Origin: Candidatus Limivicinus sp.
Lineage (GTDB): Bacteria > Bacillota > Clostridia > Oscillospirales > Oscillospiraceae
DNA: 34,043 nt
NCBI GenBank assembly: GCA_029264685.1
Contig: JARHZW010000067.1
Span: 1 to 34,043, forward strand
Direction: 5' to 3'
The notes beneath the pieces were generated by a model, which had not been told where the DNA came from, did not search any database, and worked only from the letters and a program-made list of their open reading frames with translations. Below, one piece after another: positions 26,892-34,043 of the stretch. The translations under genes and the position numbers were made by a program. Position 1 is the stretch's first letter. Each line of letters starts with the position of its first letter.

Positions 26892-27665
26892 ATGTTTGAG
26901 AATGAATTCAATGGTAAAGTAGTTATTGTCACCGGCGGCAGCCGTGGTATTGGTTTTGCAGCTGTTAAGGGCTTCCTTGCAGCAGGTGCTAAGGTTTGCT
27001 TCCTGAGCCATAAGGAAGAGACCGGCAAAGCCGCTATGGAAAAGCTGATGGCAATCAATCCTAACTACGAAGTTTTCACAAAGGCTATGGACCTTCGTGA
27101 ATGCGATTGGAAAGCCATGAAGGCACTTTTAGAGGAAGTCAATGAGAAATGGGGCCGTATTGATGTGCTCGTAAACAACGCCGGCACCGACTCCCACACT
27201 TGGATCACCAAGCTGAAGATTTCCGAGTGGGACGATGTTTTCAACCTCAACCTGAAAGCTATGTTCCTGATGAGCAAATATGCTCTGCCCTTCCTGAGAG
27301 AGAGCAAGGGCTGCATCATAAACACTGCTTCCGTTGCCGGTGTTTACGGTGCTCCTACCGGTATCCCCTACCCCACTTCCAAGGCTGCTGTTATCGCATT
27401 CACCAAGTCTCTGGCTTACAGCTATGCAGACAAGGGTGTCCGTGTTAACTGCATTGCTCCCGGTGTCGTTGACACTGACCTTGTTGGTGATCTGCCTCAG
27501 TTTGCTAAGGACTCCATCGGTGACACCATTCCTCTCAAACGCTTTGGTCAGCCCGAGGATATTGCAAACGCAATGCTCTTCCTTGCTTCCAGCGCAGGTT
27601 CTTACATCACTGCCCACTGCCTGCAGGTAGACGGCGGCTACAGACCCAGCAACCTTATCGACTAA
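26892..27665 (+). CDS. baiA: Bile acid 3-alpha-hydroxysteroid dehydrogenase-like SDR (BaiA)
   Basis: A 257-residue classical short-chain dehydrogenase: TGGSRGIGFA (14-23) binds the nucleotide, NNAG (95-98) is structural, Ser147 with Tyr160 and Lys164 form the catalytic group. The segments IINTASVAGVYG, GYPxSKAAVI-like PYPTSKAAVIAFT and VDGGYRP match BaiA of Clostridium scindens closely. BaiA oxidises the 3-alpha-hydroxyl of bile acyl-CoA to a ketone, and can also act in reduction. At the end of the second beta strand the sequence is LSHKEE where BaiA2 has an acidic residue, so NADP may be used. AAAGGAA precedes the ATG. It is the first gene of a five-gene operon. Confidence 0.82.
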   Translation: MFENEFNGKVVIVTGGSRGIGFAAVKGFLAAGAKVCFLSHKEETGKAAMEKLMAINPNYEVFTKAMDLRECDWKAMKALLEEVNEKWGRIDVLVNNAGTDSHTWITKLKISEWDDVFNLNLKAMFLMSKYALPFLRESKGCIINTASVAGVYGAPTGIPYPTSKAAVIAFTKSLAYSYADKGVRVNCIAPGVVDTDLVGDLPQFAKDSIGDTIPLKRFGQPEDIANAMLFLASSAGSYITAHCLQVDGGYRPSNLID

Positions 27666-27724
27666 TCAGTATTTTTGAGGTCAAAAAGTTTTAGCTAAAA
27701 ATGATAAATAAGAAGGTTTGTGTC

Positions 27725-29251
27725 ATGTCAAATACATACGAACATTTTAATATATTTAACCACGGGGAGGACAGCAAGTTCACTCCCGGCAAACAGCTGG
27801 CTAACATTGCAGCAGTCAAACCGGATGAAACTGCCCTTATCTATGTGTCAAATGAAAATGTAGAAAGCACTATGACATGGCATGAGCTTGAGCAATACTC
27901 CAACCGTATTGCCTGGTTTCTTATGGACAAGGGTATCGGTCCGGGCAGCAGCGTTATTGTTGCCCTGACCAACACCATTACCCATATTGCTTTGGCGTTT
28001 GGTATCTGGAAAACAGGTGCCTGCTATGCACCTATATCAAATCGCACGCCTAAGCGCAACATGATGGAAATATGCAGCTGTATTGAGCCTGCACTTGTGG
28101 TCACAAATCGCAATCAGCCGGCCGGCTATGAAAGCCTGACCAGCAGCGAGGTCAAGGAATTGTCCAGCACATACTCCAATGAAATGCCGCCTGATATTGA
28201 GGCCATTCCCAATATTGCCAACTGCTCCGGAGGAACATCCGGAAAAACCAAGGTTATTCAGCAGAATATTCCTGCCGGTGAAAGCGATGAAGGGCTTAAA
28301 AACTGGTTTCATAATTCAGGTATGCATTTTGAAATGCGGCAACTTCTGACCGGTCCCCTGTTCCACGGCGCACCTCATTCCGTTGCTTTTAATGGTTTGT
28401 ACTGCGGCAATACTTTGATAATGCCCGCAAATCTCAAAGCAGAGAATATTGTAAAGCTTGTCAGGGAATATAAGATAGAGTATCTTCAGATGGTGCCTAC
28501 TCTTATGCAGAGAATAATCCATGTTCCTGACTTCAAAAAGGAAGACTTCGCCTCCGTTGAGGCTCTGTGCCACACAGGCGGTATGTGTTCTTCCGACCTG
28601 AAGAAAAAATGGCTGGAGATTGTAGCTCCTGAGAAGCTTTATGAAATTTATTCCATGACGGAATGTGTTGGTCTTACAAGCATCAGAGGTGACGAGTGGC
28701 TCAAACACCCCGGCAGCGTTGGCACAATGGCTAACGGCTATATTTCTATCCGTGATGAAGAAGGAAATGAACTTCCCAATGGTCAGGTCGGCGAGATCTT
28801 TATGAGTTGGGGAGAATTCAGTCCTAATGTTGTCTATAAAAATATTCCTAATATCGAGGCAGATGATAAGGGCTTCAAGAGCGTCGGAGATATGGGATAC
28901 CTTGACGCTGACGGTTATCTTTATTTTACAGATATCAGAAGCGACATGATAGTCAGCGGCGGTGAAAATATTTTTGCAGCCGAGGTCGAAACGGTGCTTA
29001 AAAAACACGAAAAAGTTGTCGATGCTGTTATTGTTGGATTACCTGATAAAGAATGGGGCAGGCGTATTCACGCTATTGTTGAAGCGAAAAGCCCTGTTAC
29101 CGATAAAGAACTTATTAAGTTTTCCCTTAATTATCTTCCTCCTTATAAAATTCCTAAATCTTTTGAATTTGTCGATGAAATTCCCCGCAATGAAAGCGGT
29201 AAGCTTCTCAGACATGAAATGCTTGAGAACGCTATAAAAAAAGGATTTTAA
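27725..29251 (+). CDS. baiB: Bile acid-CoA ligase (BaiB)
   Basis: Start ATG 27725 (MSNTYEHFNIFN) is preferred over 27701: AGAAGG at 27711-27716 is spaced correctly only for the later one. The 508-residue protein is an adenylate-forming ligase: ATP motif CSGGTSGKTKV, YSMTECVGLT, SVGDMGYLDADG, SGGENIFAAEVE and the C-terminal NESGKLLRHE with the catalytic lysine. Segments GPLFHGAPHSVAFNGL, ALCHTGGMCS and IRGDEWLKHPGSVG agree nearly word for word with BaiB of C. scindens, which activates primary bile acids with CoA and ATP in the cytoplasm. It lies 59 bases after baiA. This is the clearest bile-acid gene of the window. Confidence 0.92.
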   Translation: MSNTYEHFNIFNHGEDSKFTPGKQLANIAAVKPDETALIYVSNENVESTMTWHELEQYSNRIAWFLMDKGIGPGSSVIVALTNTITHIALAFGIWKTGACYAPISNRTPKRNMMEICSCIEPALVVTNRNQPAGYESLTSSEVKELSSTYSNEMPPDIEAIPNIANCSGGTSGKTKVIQQNIPAGESDEGLKNWFHNSGMHFEMRQLLTGPLFHGAPHSVAFNGLYCGNTLIMPANLKAENIVKLVREYKIEYLQMVPTLMQRIIHVPDFKKEDFASVEALCHTGGMCSSDLKKKWLEIVAPEKLYEIYSMTECVGLTSIRGDEWLKHPGSVGTMANGYISIRDEEGNELPNGQVGEIFMSWGEFSPNVVYKNIPNIEADDKGFKSVGDMGYLDADGYLYFTDIRSDMIVSGGENIFAAEVETVLKKHEKVVDAVIVGLPDKEWGRRIHAIVEAKSPVTDKELIKFSLNYLPPYKIPKSFEFVDEIPRNESGKLLRHEMLENAIKKGF

Positions 29252-29308
29252 TTTCGTTTTCTGTTTTTGCGTTAAATAAATATTTTTAATCAAGAAAGGA
29301 AATTCAAC

Positions 29309-29833
29309 ATGATTGATGAGAAGAAACTGCAGGAACTGATTGACAAGGAAGAAATTAGAGACCAGATTTACACCTATTGCCGAGCACTTGACCGTATTGA
29401 CAATGAGTTGGGATACTCCGTATTTGCAGAGGACAGCCATGTTAACTACGGCCCTACCTTCCCCTCCGGAACAGGCAGAGAGTTTATTGACAATATGCTT
29501 GAGCAGCATCGTCATATGATCTCCACCCACCATATGATGACCAACGTCCTCATTAAGGTTAACGGAGACAGAGCTTCAAGCGAAACATATATGTATGCAG
29601 CGTGCAAGTTCCGCAAGGGCAAGAAGGGTAGCTACACCGTTGAAGCCCGCTGCCGTGACATTGACCGTTGGGAAAAACGTGATGGCAAATGGCTTATCGT
29701 TGACCGTGTTGTCGCCGGCGATAACACCTTCCTTTATTTCCCCGCTGAAACAAGTGATCTGGAAAACTACAATACCCATCGCAATAAGAAGAGAGAAGAA
29801 GATCAGTCTTATATCGTATTTAAAGACATTTGA
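29309..29833 (+). CDS. baiE: SnoaL/NTF2-fold protein, candidate bile acid 7-dehydratase (BaiE-like)
   Basis: A 174-residue protein of the SnoaL-like fold. Tyr23 and Asp28 in YTYCRALDRID align with Tyr30 and Asp35 of C. scindens BaiE (KYFRCLD), and His74 of ISTHHMMTN aligns with His83. In my remembered alignment, BaiE Asp106 falls on Ala97 and Arg146 on Gly137, so two reported active-site residues are missing. BaiE removes the 7-alpha-hydroxyl as water from a 3-oxo-delta4 bile acyl-CoA. The operon position (between baiB and baiG) supports a steroid role. It may instead be a BaiI-type isomerase or a 7-beta-acting relative. AAGAAAGGAA precedes the ATG. Confidence 0.65.
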   Translation: MIDEKKLQELIDKEEIRDQIYTYCRALDRIDNELGYSVFAEDSHVNYGPTFPSGTGREFIDNMLEQHRHMISTHHMMTNVLIKVNGDRASSETYMYAACKFRKGKKGSYTVEARCRDIDRWEKRDGKWLIVDRVVAGDNTFLYFPAETSDLENYNTHRNKKREEDQSYIVFKDI

Positions 29834-29886
29834 TCTGAACTATTTAAAAAGCAATACAACTTAATAAAAGAGAGTAGGTTTATATA

Positions 29887-31308
29887 ATGGAAAATTCTAC
29901 GCAGAAATCTTACATGAAAGGCTTTATGCCCTACGCAATAGTCGCAGCCGTACTCAGCCTTTGCGGCGGTTTTGGCGCACCTGTTCCTAATGCAATTGCA
30001 GCTTCATGGAACGCAGACAATTCTCTTGCATTCATTACTCTGGCATATTCTCTGGCTGCTGCAGCCCTTGCTCCTATTCTTGGTAAGCTCGGTGGTGCAG
30101 TCGGACGCAGAAAAATGCTCCTGACTACTCTTGGTGTTTACACCTTGGGTCAGCTCAGCCTTGCACTCTGCCCCCAGAATGTTAATCTTCTGCTTGTTTG
30201 CCGTTTCATCGCCGGTGTCGGCGCTGCAGGTATTCCTCCTGTGATCATGTCCTACATTATGATGGAGTTCCCTCCCGAGAAAATCGGAAAAGGCTTCACT
30301 ATTTACATGGCACTTTCCTGCGGCATGGTTATCTTTGGACCCACTGTCGGCGGTATCATAATGAATGCTGTTGGCGGACCTGATGCATGGCGTGTAATCA
30401 TGTGGATATGCGTTAGTATCTGCGTTATCACTTTTGCTGTATGCTGTGTTCTTGTTAAGGACAACCCCAATCTTCCCAAGGGCTCTATGAAAGGCTTTGA
30501 CTGGTTCGGCGCTGTTTTCGTACTGCTCATGTTCGGCGCACTCGTTTGTGTTCCCACCTTCGGTCAGCAGGACGGCTGGGGCTCAGTTACCACACTGGCT
30601 TCTATCGCTGTTGCTGTTATCGGCCTTGTTGCCCTCTTCTTCGTTGAAAGAAAGGCATCCAGCCCCATTCTGAGCGGTAAATTTATAGCTCGCAAAAACT
30701 TTGTTCTCCCCGTTATTGTTATGTTCCTTACTCAGGGTCTTATGACTGCCTGCCTTACCGAAATCATTCGTTTTGGTTACGCTATTGATAAGGCAGCTGT
30801 TGCCAGCGTTGCAATGTCTATCGAGTATCTCGGTATGGCAATCGGTACTATCGTTCTCGGACCTATGGCTGATAAGAAAGAGCCCAAAATTGTTGCAGCT
30901 ATCGCACTTGTATTTGTTGCAATCGGCTCCGGTATCATGATGATTATCAGTGAGACTTCCGGTGTTCTCCACATGGGCAGCGCTCTGTTCTTCGTTGGTC
31001 TTGGTCTCGGCGGAAATGTCACCATCTTCATGAAGGTCGCTATGTCCGGTGTTGAAGCTTCCGAGTCTTCTTCTGCATCCGGTACATTCAACGTGTTCAA
31101 GGACATGACCTCTCCCTTCGGCGTTGCAATTTTTGTTCCTATGTTCGTTACTAACATGACTCACAAATCCGCTACTATGGCAGTTCCTGCTGCTGCTGTC
31201 AGCGCTCTTCACTTTGTTGCCATTGTTCAGCTGGTTTGCGTTGCTGTCGGTATCGTATTCTGCTTCATGCTCCCCAGCGTACACGCTAAGACTGAGAAGC
31301 AGGCCTAA
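29887..31308 (+). CDS. baiG: Bile acid transporter of the major facilitator superfamily (BaiG)
   Basis: A 473-residue transporter with about 14 predicted helices. GKLGGAVGRRKMLL is the loop-2-3 signature of the superfamily, FIAGVGAAGIPPVIMSYIMMEFPP and LSCGMVIFGPTVGGIIMNA match BaiG of C. scindens closely, as do PVIVMFLTQGLM, GPMADKKEPK and FVGLGLGGNVTIFMKVAMSG. BaiG takes up unconjugated primary bile acids with protons. Codons ending in C or T dominate here more than in the neighbouring housekeeping genes, which suggests strong expression. The gene lies 53 bases after the dehydratase candidate. Confidence 0.9.
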   Translation: MENSTQKSYMKGFMPYAIVAAVLSLCGGFGAPVPNAIAASWNADNSLAFITLAYSLAAAALAPILGKLGGAVGRRKMLLTTLGVYTLGQLSLALCPQNVNLLLVCRFIAGVGAAGIPPVIMSYIMMEFPPEKIGKGFTIYMALSCGMVIFGPTVGGIIMNAVGGPDAWRVIMWICVSICVITFAVCCVLVKDNPNLPKGSMKGFDWFGAVFVLLMFGALVCVPTFGQQDGWGSVTTLASIAVAVIGLVALFFVERKASSPILSGKFIARKNFVLPVIVMFLTQGLMTACLTEIIRFGYAIDKAAVASVAMSIEYLGMAIGTIVLGPMADKKEPKIVAAIALVFVAIGSGIMMIISETSGVLHMGSALFFVGLGLGGNVTIFMKVAMSGVEASESSSASGTFNVFKDMTSPFGVAIFVPMFVTNMTHKSATMAVPAAAVSALHFVAIVQLVCVAVGIVFCFMLPSVHAKTEKQA

Positions 31309-31377
31309 TAATTCATATATTCTGCTTTTGTAAAGCGGTAATATAATTTTTACCTACATTTTGAAAGGATGTTTCCA

Positions 31378-32745
31378 ATGGAAGTAAAACAGATTTACAA
31401 CAAGCTTACTCAGAAATTTGATGAGTATCCTGAATTCGGTGTTCTTAAAGGTGTTAAGGTCTTTATTTCCGGTACCAACATTGCCGGTCCCTTTGCCGGC
31501 TGCCTGATGGCTCACATGGGTGCTAAGGTTCTTCAGGCTGAGGCTCCCACAATCGCCTGCCAGACCAGAGGTACTATGTCCTGGGCTCAGAACCACAGAA
31601 ACGAGTACTCCATTACTATTAACTCCGCTTCTAAGAAAGGTAAAGAAATCTTCCTCAAGTGCATTGAGTGGGCTGACATTTGGATAGAGGCCGGTCGTCC
31701 CGGCAGCTATGCAAAGCGCGGCATTACTGATGAGGTATGCTGGAGCCACAACAAGGCCCTTACTATCGTACACGTTTCCGGTTACGGTCAGTTTGGACCC
31801 TACAAAGATAAGGCTTCTTACGACGTTTCCGGTCAGGCAATGGGCGGCTATATGTACATGAACGGTGAGTCTCCCACATCCAGCCCCCTGAAGGTCAACC
31901 CCTATATTTCTGACTTTATGACTGCATACAACGTATGCATGGTTTCTCTGGCCGGTTACATCGGTGCTCAGCACTCCGGCGAAGGCGACTCCTGCGATGT
32001 TGCTATGTATGATAACATGTTCACTCTTCTGGACGATTATCCCGCAACCTGGTTCAACATCGGCTACCCCAAGCAGGGTGAGCCTGTTCCCTACCGTACC
32101 GGTAACAAGAGCGACAAGGCTGCTTGCTTCTCCTTCTATGATACCAAGGACGGCGGCGCAATGTTCATCGCTATTGTCGGTCAGGGTCCCGTTACCCGTG
32201 GCTATCCTATCATCGGCATGGGTACTCCCGGCAAGACTCCCGGTATTCCCAAGGACTGCACCGGATTCCCCATCCAGGATCCTCGTGGTCAGCAGGCAGA
32301 TCAGCTCTGCGCCAAGTTCTGCAAAGAGCACACCTGCGATGAGCTGGAAGAAATCTTCACCAAGGCAAACATTCCCTGCCAGAGAGCTTACGGTCCTGAA
32401 GATATCGAAAAGGATCCTCAGTACGCTGCTCGTGAGAATATTGTTGAGTGGGAAGACCAGTGCTTCGGTAGAATGAAGGGTATCGGCTGCACCAACATCT
32501 TCAAGAAGAATCCTTCTCAGATTGTTGCTTCCGCTCCCTGCTTCGGTGAGCATAACCGTGACGTTCTGTCCTCCTTCGGTTACTCCGAGGAAGAGATTGA
32601 TGAGCTGTACAAGAAGGGTGAACTGGTTACCTGGTCTCCCGCTGATACCGCTCGTATCAAGAACTTTGTTTCCTGGCACTACTTCTGGGATCCCGAAAGA
32701 CAGTGCAAGCGCATCGGTCTTGAGTATCCCCCCAAGCAGATGTAA
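31378..32745 (+). CDS. baiF: Bile acid CoA-transferase (BaiF), class III family
   Basis: ATG 31378 is preferred over 31369, since GAAAGGA (31363-31369) is better spaced. The 455-residue protein is a class III CoA-transferase. Shared with BaiF are SGTNIAGPFAG near the N-terminus, NHRNEYSIT, WADIWIEAG, HVSGYGQFGPY, ASYDVSGQAMGGYM and DVAMYDN; Asp212 is at the family's catalytic acidic position. It moves CoA from a processed bile acyl-CoA to a new primary bile acid, saving ATP. It is about 30 residues longer than BaiF of C. scindens, partly through a longer N-terminus. The gene ends the operon at a strong terminator. Confidence 0.9.
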   Translation: MEVKQIYNKLTQKFDEYPEFGVLKGVKVFISGTNIAGPFAGCLMAHMGAKVLQAEAPTIACQTRGTMSWAQNHRNEYSITINSASKKGKEIFLKCIEWADIWIEAGRPGSYAKRGITDEVCWSHNKALTIVHVSGYGQFGPYKDKASYDVSGQAMGGYMYMNGESPTSSPLKVNPYISDFMTAYNVCMVSLAGYIGAQHSGEGDSCDVAMYDNMFTLLDDYPATWFNIGYPKQGEPVPYRTGNKSDKAACFSFYDTKDGGAMFIAIVGQGPVTRGYPIIGMGTPGKTPGIPKDCTGFPIQDPRGQQADQLCAKFCKEHTCDELEEIFTKANIPCQRAYGPEDIEKDPQYAARENIVEWEDQCFGRMKGIGCTNIFKKNPSQIVASAPCFGEHNRDVLSSFGYSEEEIDELYKKGELVTWSPADTARIKNFVSWHYFWDPERQCKRIGLEYPPKQM

Positions 32746-32777
32746 TTTTACATTTGCCTTAAAGCAAATAAATTTAA

Positions 32778-32806
32778 CTCCGCCTTTATTAAGGCGGAGT
32801 TTTTTT
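32778..32806 (+). terminator. Terminator of the bai-type operon
   Basis: A GC-rich 9-bp perfect stem CTCCGCCTT (32778-32786) with AAGGCGGAG (32791-32799), four-base loop, followed by seven T. Confidence 0.95.
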
Positions 32807-32909
32807 ATGTACGCTTTTTTGTTTTTGCGGAGGGCTAAAAATATTGCTTTTCGTATTTTATAATGCTACAATTAAAATATAAAATAGCTTGTATTTTGGA
32901 AGGTAAAAT

Positions 32910-33353
32910 ATGATTATTCGGGTAAATGAATCTGAAATGATGCAGGCCGCAATTATACACTCTCAGAGTTGGAAAGCATCTCATACAGGTATTTGTTCTC
33001 CGGAATTTATTGAATTGCATACGCCTGAACATCAGAGGCAATATCTTGAAAACGCTGTTGCAAAAGGTGCTGAGCTATATATGTTGGTTGATAGAGGACC
33101 GGTTGGAATTGTATCGGTAAACGGAAGTCTTATCGAAAATCTTTATGTACTGCCACAGGAACAAAATAAAGGCTACGGTACTCAATTGTTGATGTTTGCA
33201 GTCAATAAATGTAATAATACTCCGTCACTTTGGATACTTAATTCTAATCAAGGAGCTAAACGTCTTTATGAGCGTAACGGTTTTTGCCCTACAGGTAATG
33301 TGGTACATCACAAGGACGGCTTGTTTGAACTTGAACTTGCATTTAAAATATAA
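32910..33353 (+). CDS. GNAT-family N-acetyltransferase
   Basis: A 147-residue acetyltransferase. The CoA-binding motif is LPQEQNKGYGTQLLMFAV (R/Q-x2-G-x-G/A type), preceded by the strand IENLYVL and followed by LWILNSNQGAKRLYERNGF, the usual last motif of GNAT proteins. The acceptor is not recognisable. Its N-terminal half (AIIHSQSWKASHTG) resembles small-molecule or protein N-acetyltransferases of Firmicutes. GGAAGG precedes the ATG. It lies alone after the bai-type terminator, so a metabolic link is unlikely. Confidence 0.85.
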   Translation: MIIRVNESEMMQAAIIHSQSWKASHTGICSPEFIELHTPEHQRQYLENAVAKGAELYMLVDRGPVGIVSVNGSLIENLYVLPQEQNKGYGTQLLMFAVNKCNNTPSLWILNSNQGAKRLYERNGFCPTGNVVHHKDGLFELELAFKI

Positions 33354-33516
33354 TTATTTTCGTATGTTTTATTTTATAACTAAGACACAGCAGCTGGTAA
33401 TTATAAAATATCTTAATTATATTTCTCTAAATTCATAAAAGTGATGGCAGTATAAATCTACTCTTCAGCCAGTCATATAAGCATATAAAGACAATTTTGC
33501 AGTTTTCTCCTCTTTT

Positions 33517-34043
33517 TTATGATTTATCAAGGTCATTTAATGTCTGCTGGAGCCGATTGAAAAACTGAGCTGCATGATATCCGTCTGAAACTGCGTGGGC
33601 AATAAGCAGATTAACTGCCATAGTAGTTTTACCGTTTTCAGAAATGTATTTTCCAATTGTAATAATTGGGAAAAATTGCGGTTCGCCGTTTGTGGTTCGG
33701 GCTGAATAGGCGGTGAAATCAGTCCATGGTTCGCAGGATATACAGTAGAAGTTGGATGGTTGATCAGGACGCGTTTTTATGCCCTTAACATCCTTAAACC
33801 GCTTCATATCTTCAATGATATTATTGTAAAAAATGTTAAATTCAGCTGAATATTCTGACCAGCAATCGGAAAATGTGAGATCATCCTTGTGAAAAAAAGT
33901 ATAATTGGGATTTAGATAATCCCAAACGCATAAATTACCGTCTTTATCTCTAAACATTTTGAAATTTTCAAGGCTGTTGACCACTTGTGTTACCAAGCAA
34001 ATAAGGGTAGGATAAAATTTGTATCCGTTTTTCTCGCAGAACT
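33517..34043 (-). CDS. Chloramphenicol acetyltransferase-family protein, 5' end outside the window
   Basis: The reading frame stays open to the right edge: upstream of the first in-window candidate start it reads GYKFYPTLICLVTQVVNS, typical of the inner part of type A chloramphenicol acetyltransferases. So about 175 C-terminal residues are visible and the N-terminus lies beyond 34043. NPNYTFFHKDDLTFSDCW, PWTDFTAYS and the catalytic HAVSDGYH (active His in H-x3-DG) are present. Members acetylate chloramphenicol or, in relatives, other acceptors. Resistance cannot be claimed from a partial gene, as many chromosomal homologues have other roles. Confidence 0.88.
   Translation of the reverse strand, partial: FCEKNGYKFYPTLICLVTQVVNSLENFKMFRDKDGNLCVWDYLNPNYTFFHKDDLTFSDCWSEYSAEFNIFYNNIIEDMKRFKDVKGIKTRPDQPSNFYCISCEPWTDFTAYSARTTNGEPQFFPIITIGKYISENGKTTMAVNLLIAHAVSDGYHAAQFFNRLQQTLNDLDKS

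Noticed and set aside
28316-29008. A 230-codon minus-strand open frame inside baiB
   Set aside because: Antisense to conserved adenylate-forming motifs of baiB, with no promoter or ribosome site.
30583-31284. A 233-codon minus-strand open frame inside baiG, rich in Asn, Asp, His and Ser
   Set aside because: It mirrors the membrane-helix codons of the transporter on the other strand; such a composition is typical of antisense artefacts.
31354-32679. A 441-codon open frame on the minus strand opposite baiF
   Set aside because: It lies wholly antisense to a clear CoA-transferase gene. Its composition is a by-product of the strong codon bias there, it has no ribosome site, and the product resembles no family I know.
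33517-33996. A truncated chloramphenicol acetyltransferase
   Set aside because: The frame continues upstream to the window edge with conserved sequence, so it is cut by the window and not broken.
1-34043. CRISPR arrays, transposases, prophage genes or long direct repeats
   Set aside because: Reading through the window showed no spaced direct repeats and no transposase, recombinase or phage structural gene; short repeats in the 13560-13690 region are the Pro/Ala/Glu codons of the lipoprotein linker.

Overview
The window looks like a chromosomal segment from a low-to-mid GC anaerobic Clostridia, probably a gut Oscillospirales/Ruminococcaceae-type bacterium. That placement is an inference from gene content: type III glutamine synthetase, a tryptophan T-box, clostridial ABC importers, and a bile-acid-inducible (bai) type operon. 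No phage, insertion sequence, integrase or CRISPR array was seen.

Layout. 1-854 (-): 5' part of a type III glutamine synthetase running off the left edge. 974-3735 (-): a YfhO-family membrane protein interrupted by a one-base frameshift. 3951-6997 (+): a promoter, a T-box leader with a UGG (Trp) specifier, and a TrpX-TrpY-TrpZ type ABC importer. 7051-9455 (+): a MarR regulator, nitroreductase and MATE exporter operon, whose promoter lies inside a 41-bp near-perfect palindrome. 9600-12668 (-): thioredoxin, TlpA-like thioredoxin, CcdA, a Crp/Fnr regulator and a phosphatidyltransferase. 12951-17246 (-): an OB-fold-like lipoprotein and a sugar-type ABC importer without its ATPase. 17751-19617 (+): an EamA exporter and a fused glyoxalase/GAF protein. 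19828-19904 (-): tRNA-Arg(CCT). 20001-24335 (+): an APC permease and a large ATPase-permease fusion of the MacB/FtsX type.

The most interesting region is 24601-32806 (+). A two-gene regulatory unit (an AraC-type protein with two DNA-binding domains, then a stand-alone paralogue of its sensor domain) ends at a strong terminator. It is followed by a 230-bp leader and a five-gene operon that I read as baiA-baiB-baiE-like-baiG-baiF, closed by a second strong terminator. These genes would import unconjugated bile acid (BaiG), ligate it to CoA (BaiB), oxidise the 3-hydroxyl (BaiA), dehydrate at C7 (SnoaL/NTF2-fold protein) and transfer CoA between bile acids (BaiF). The flavin oxidoreductases BaiCD and BaiH, part of the known operon in Clostridium scindens, are absent here. 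The dehydratase candidate lacks residues I recall as catalytic in C. scindens BaiE, so the operon may be a divergent or partial 7-dehydroxylation system, or may act on a different steroid.

The right end (32910-34043) holds a GNAT acetyltransferase and a chloramphenicol acetyltransferase-family gene running off the edge. All family assignments rest on reading the translated sequence and on remembered family sequences; no search was run.
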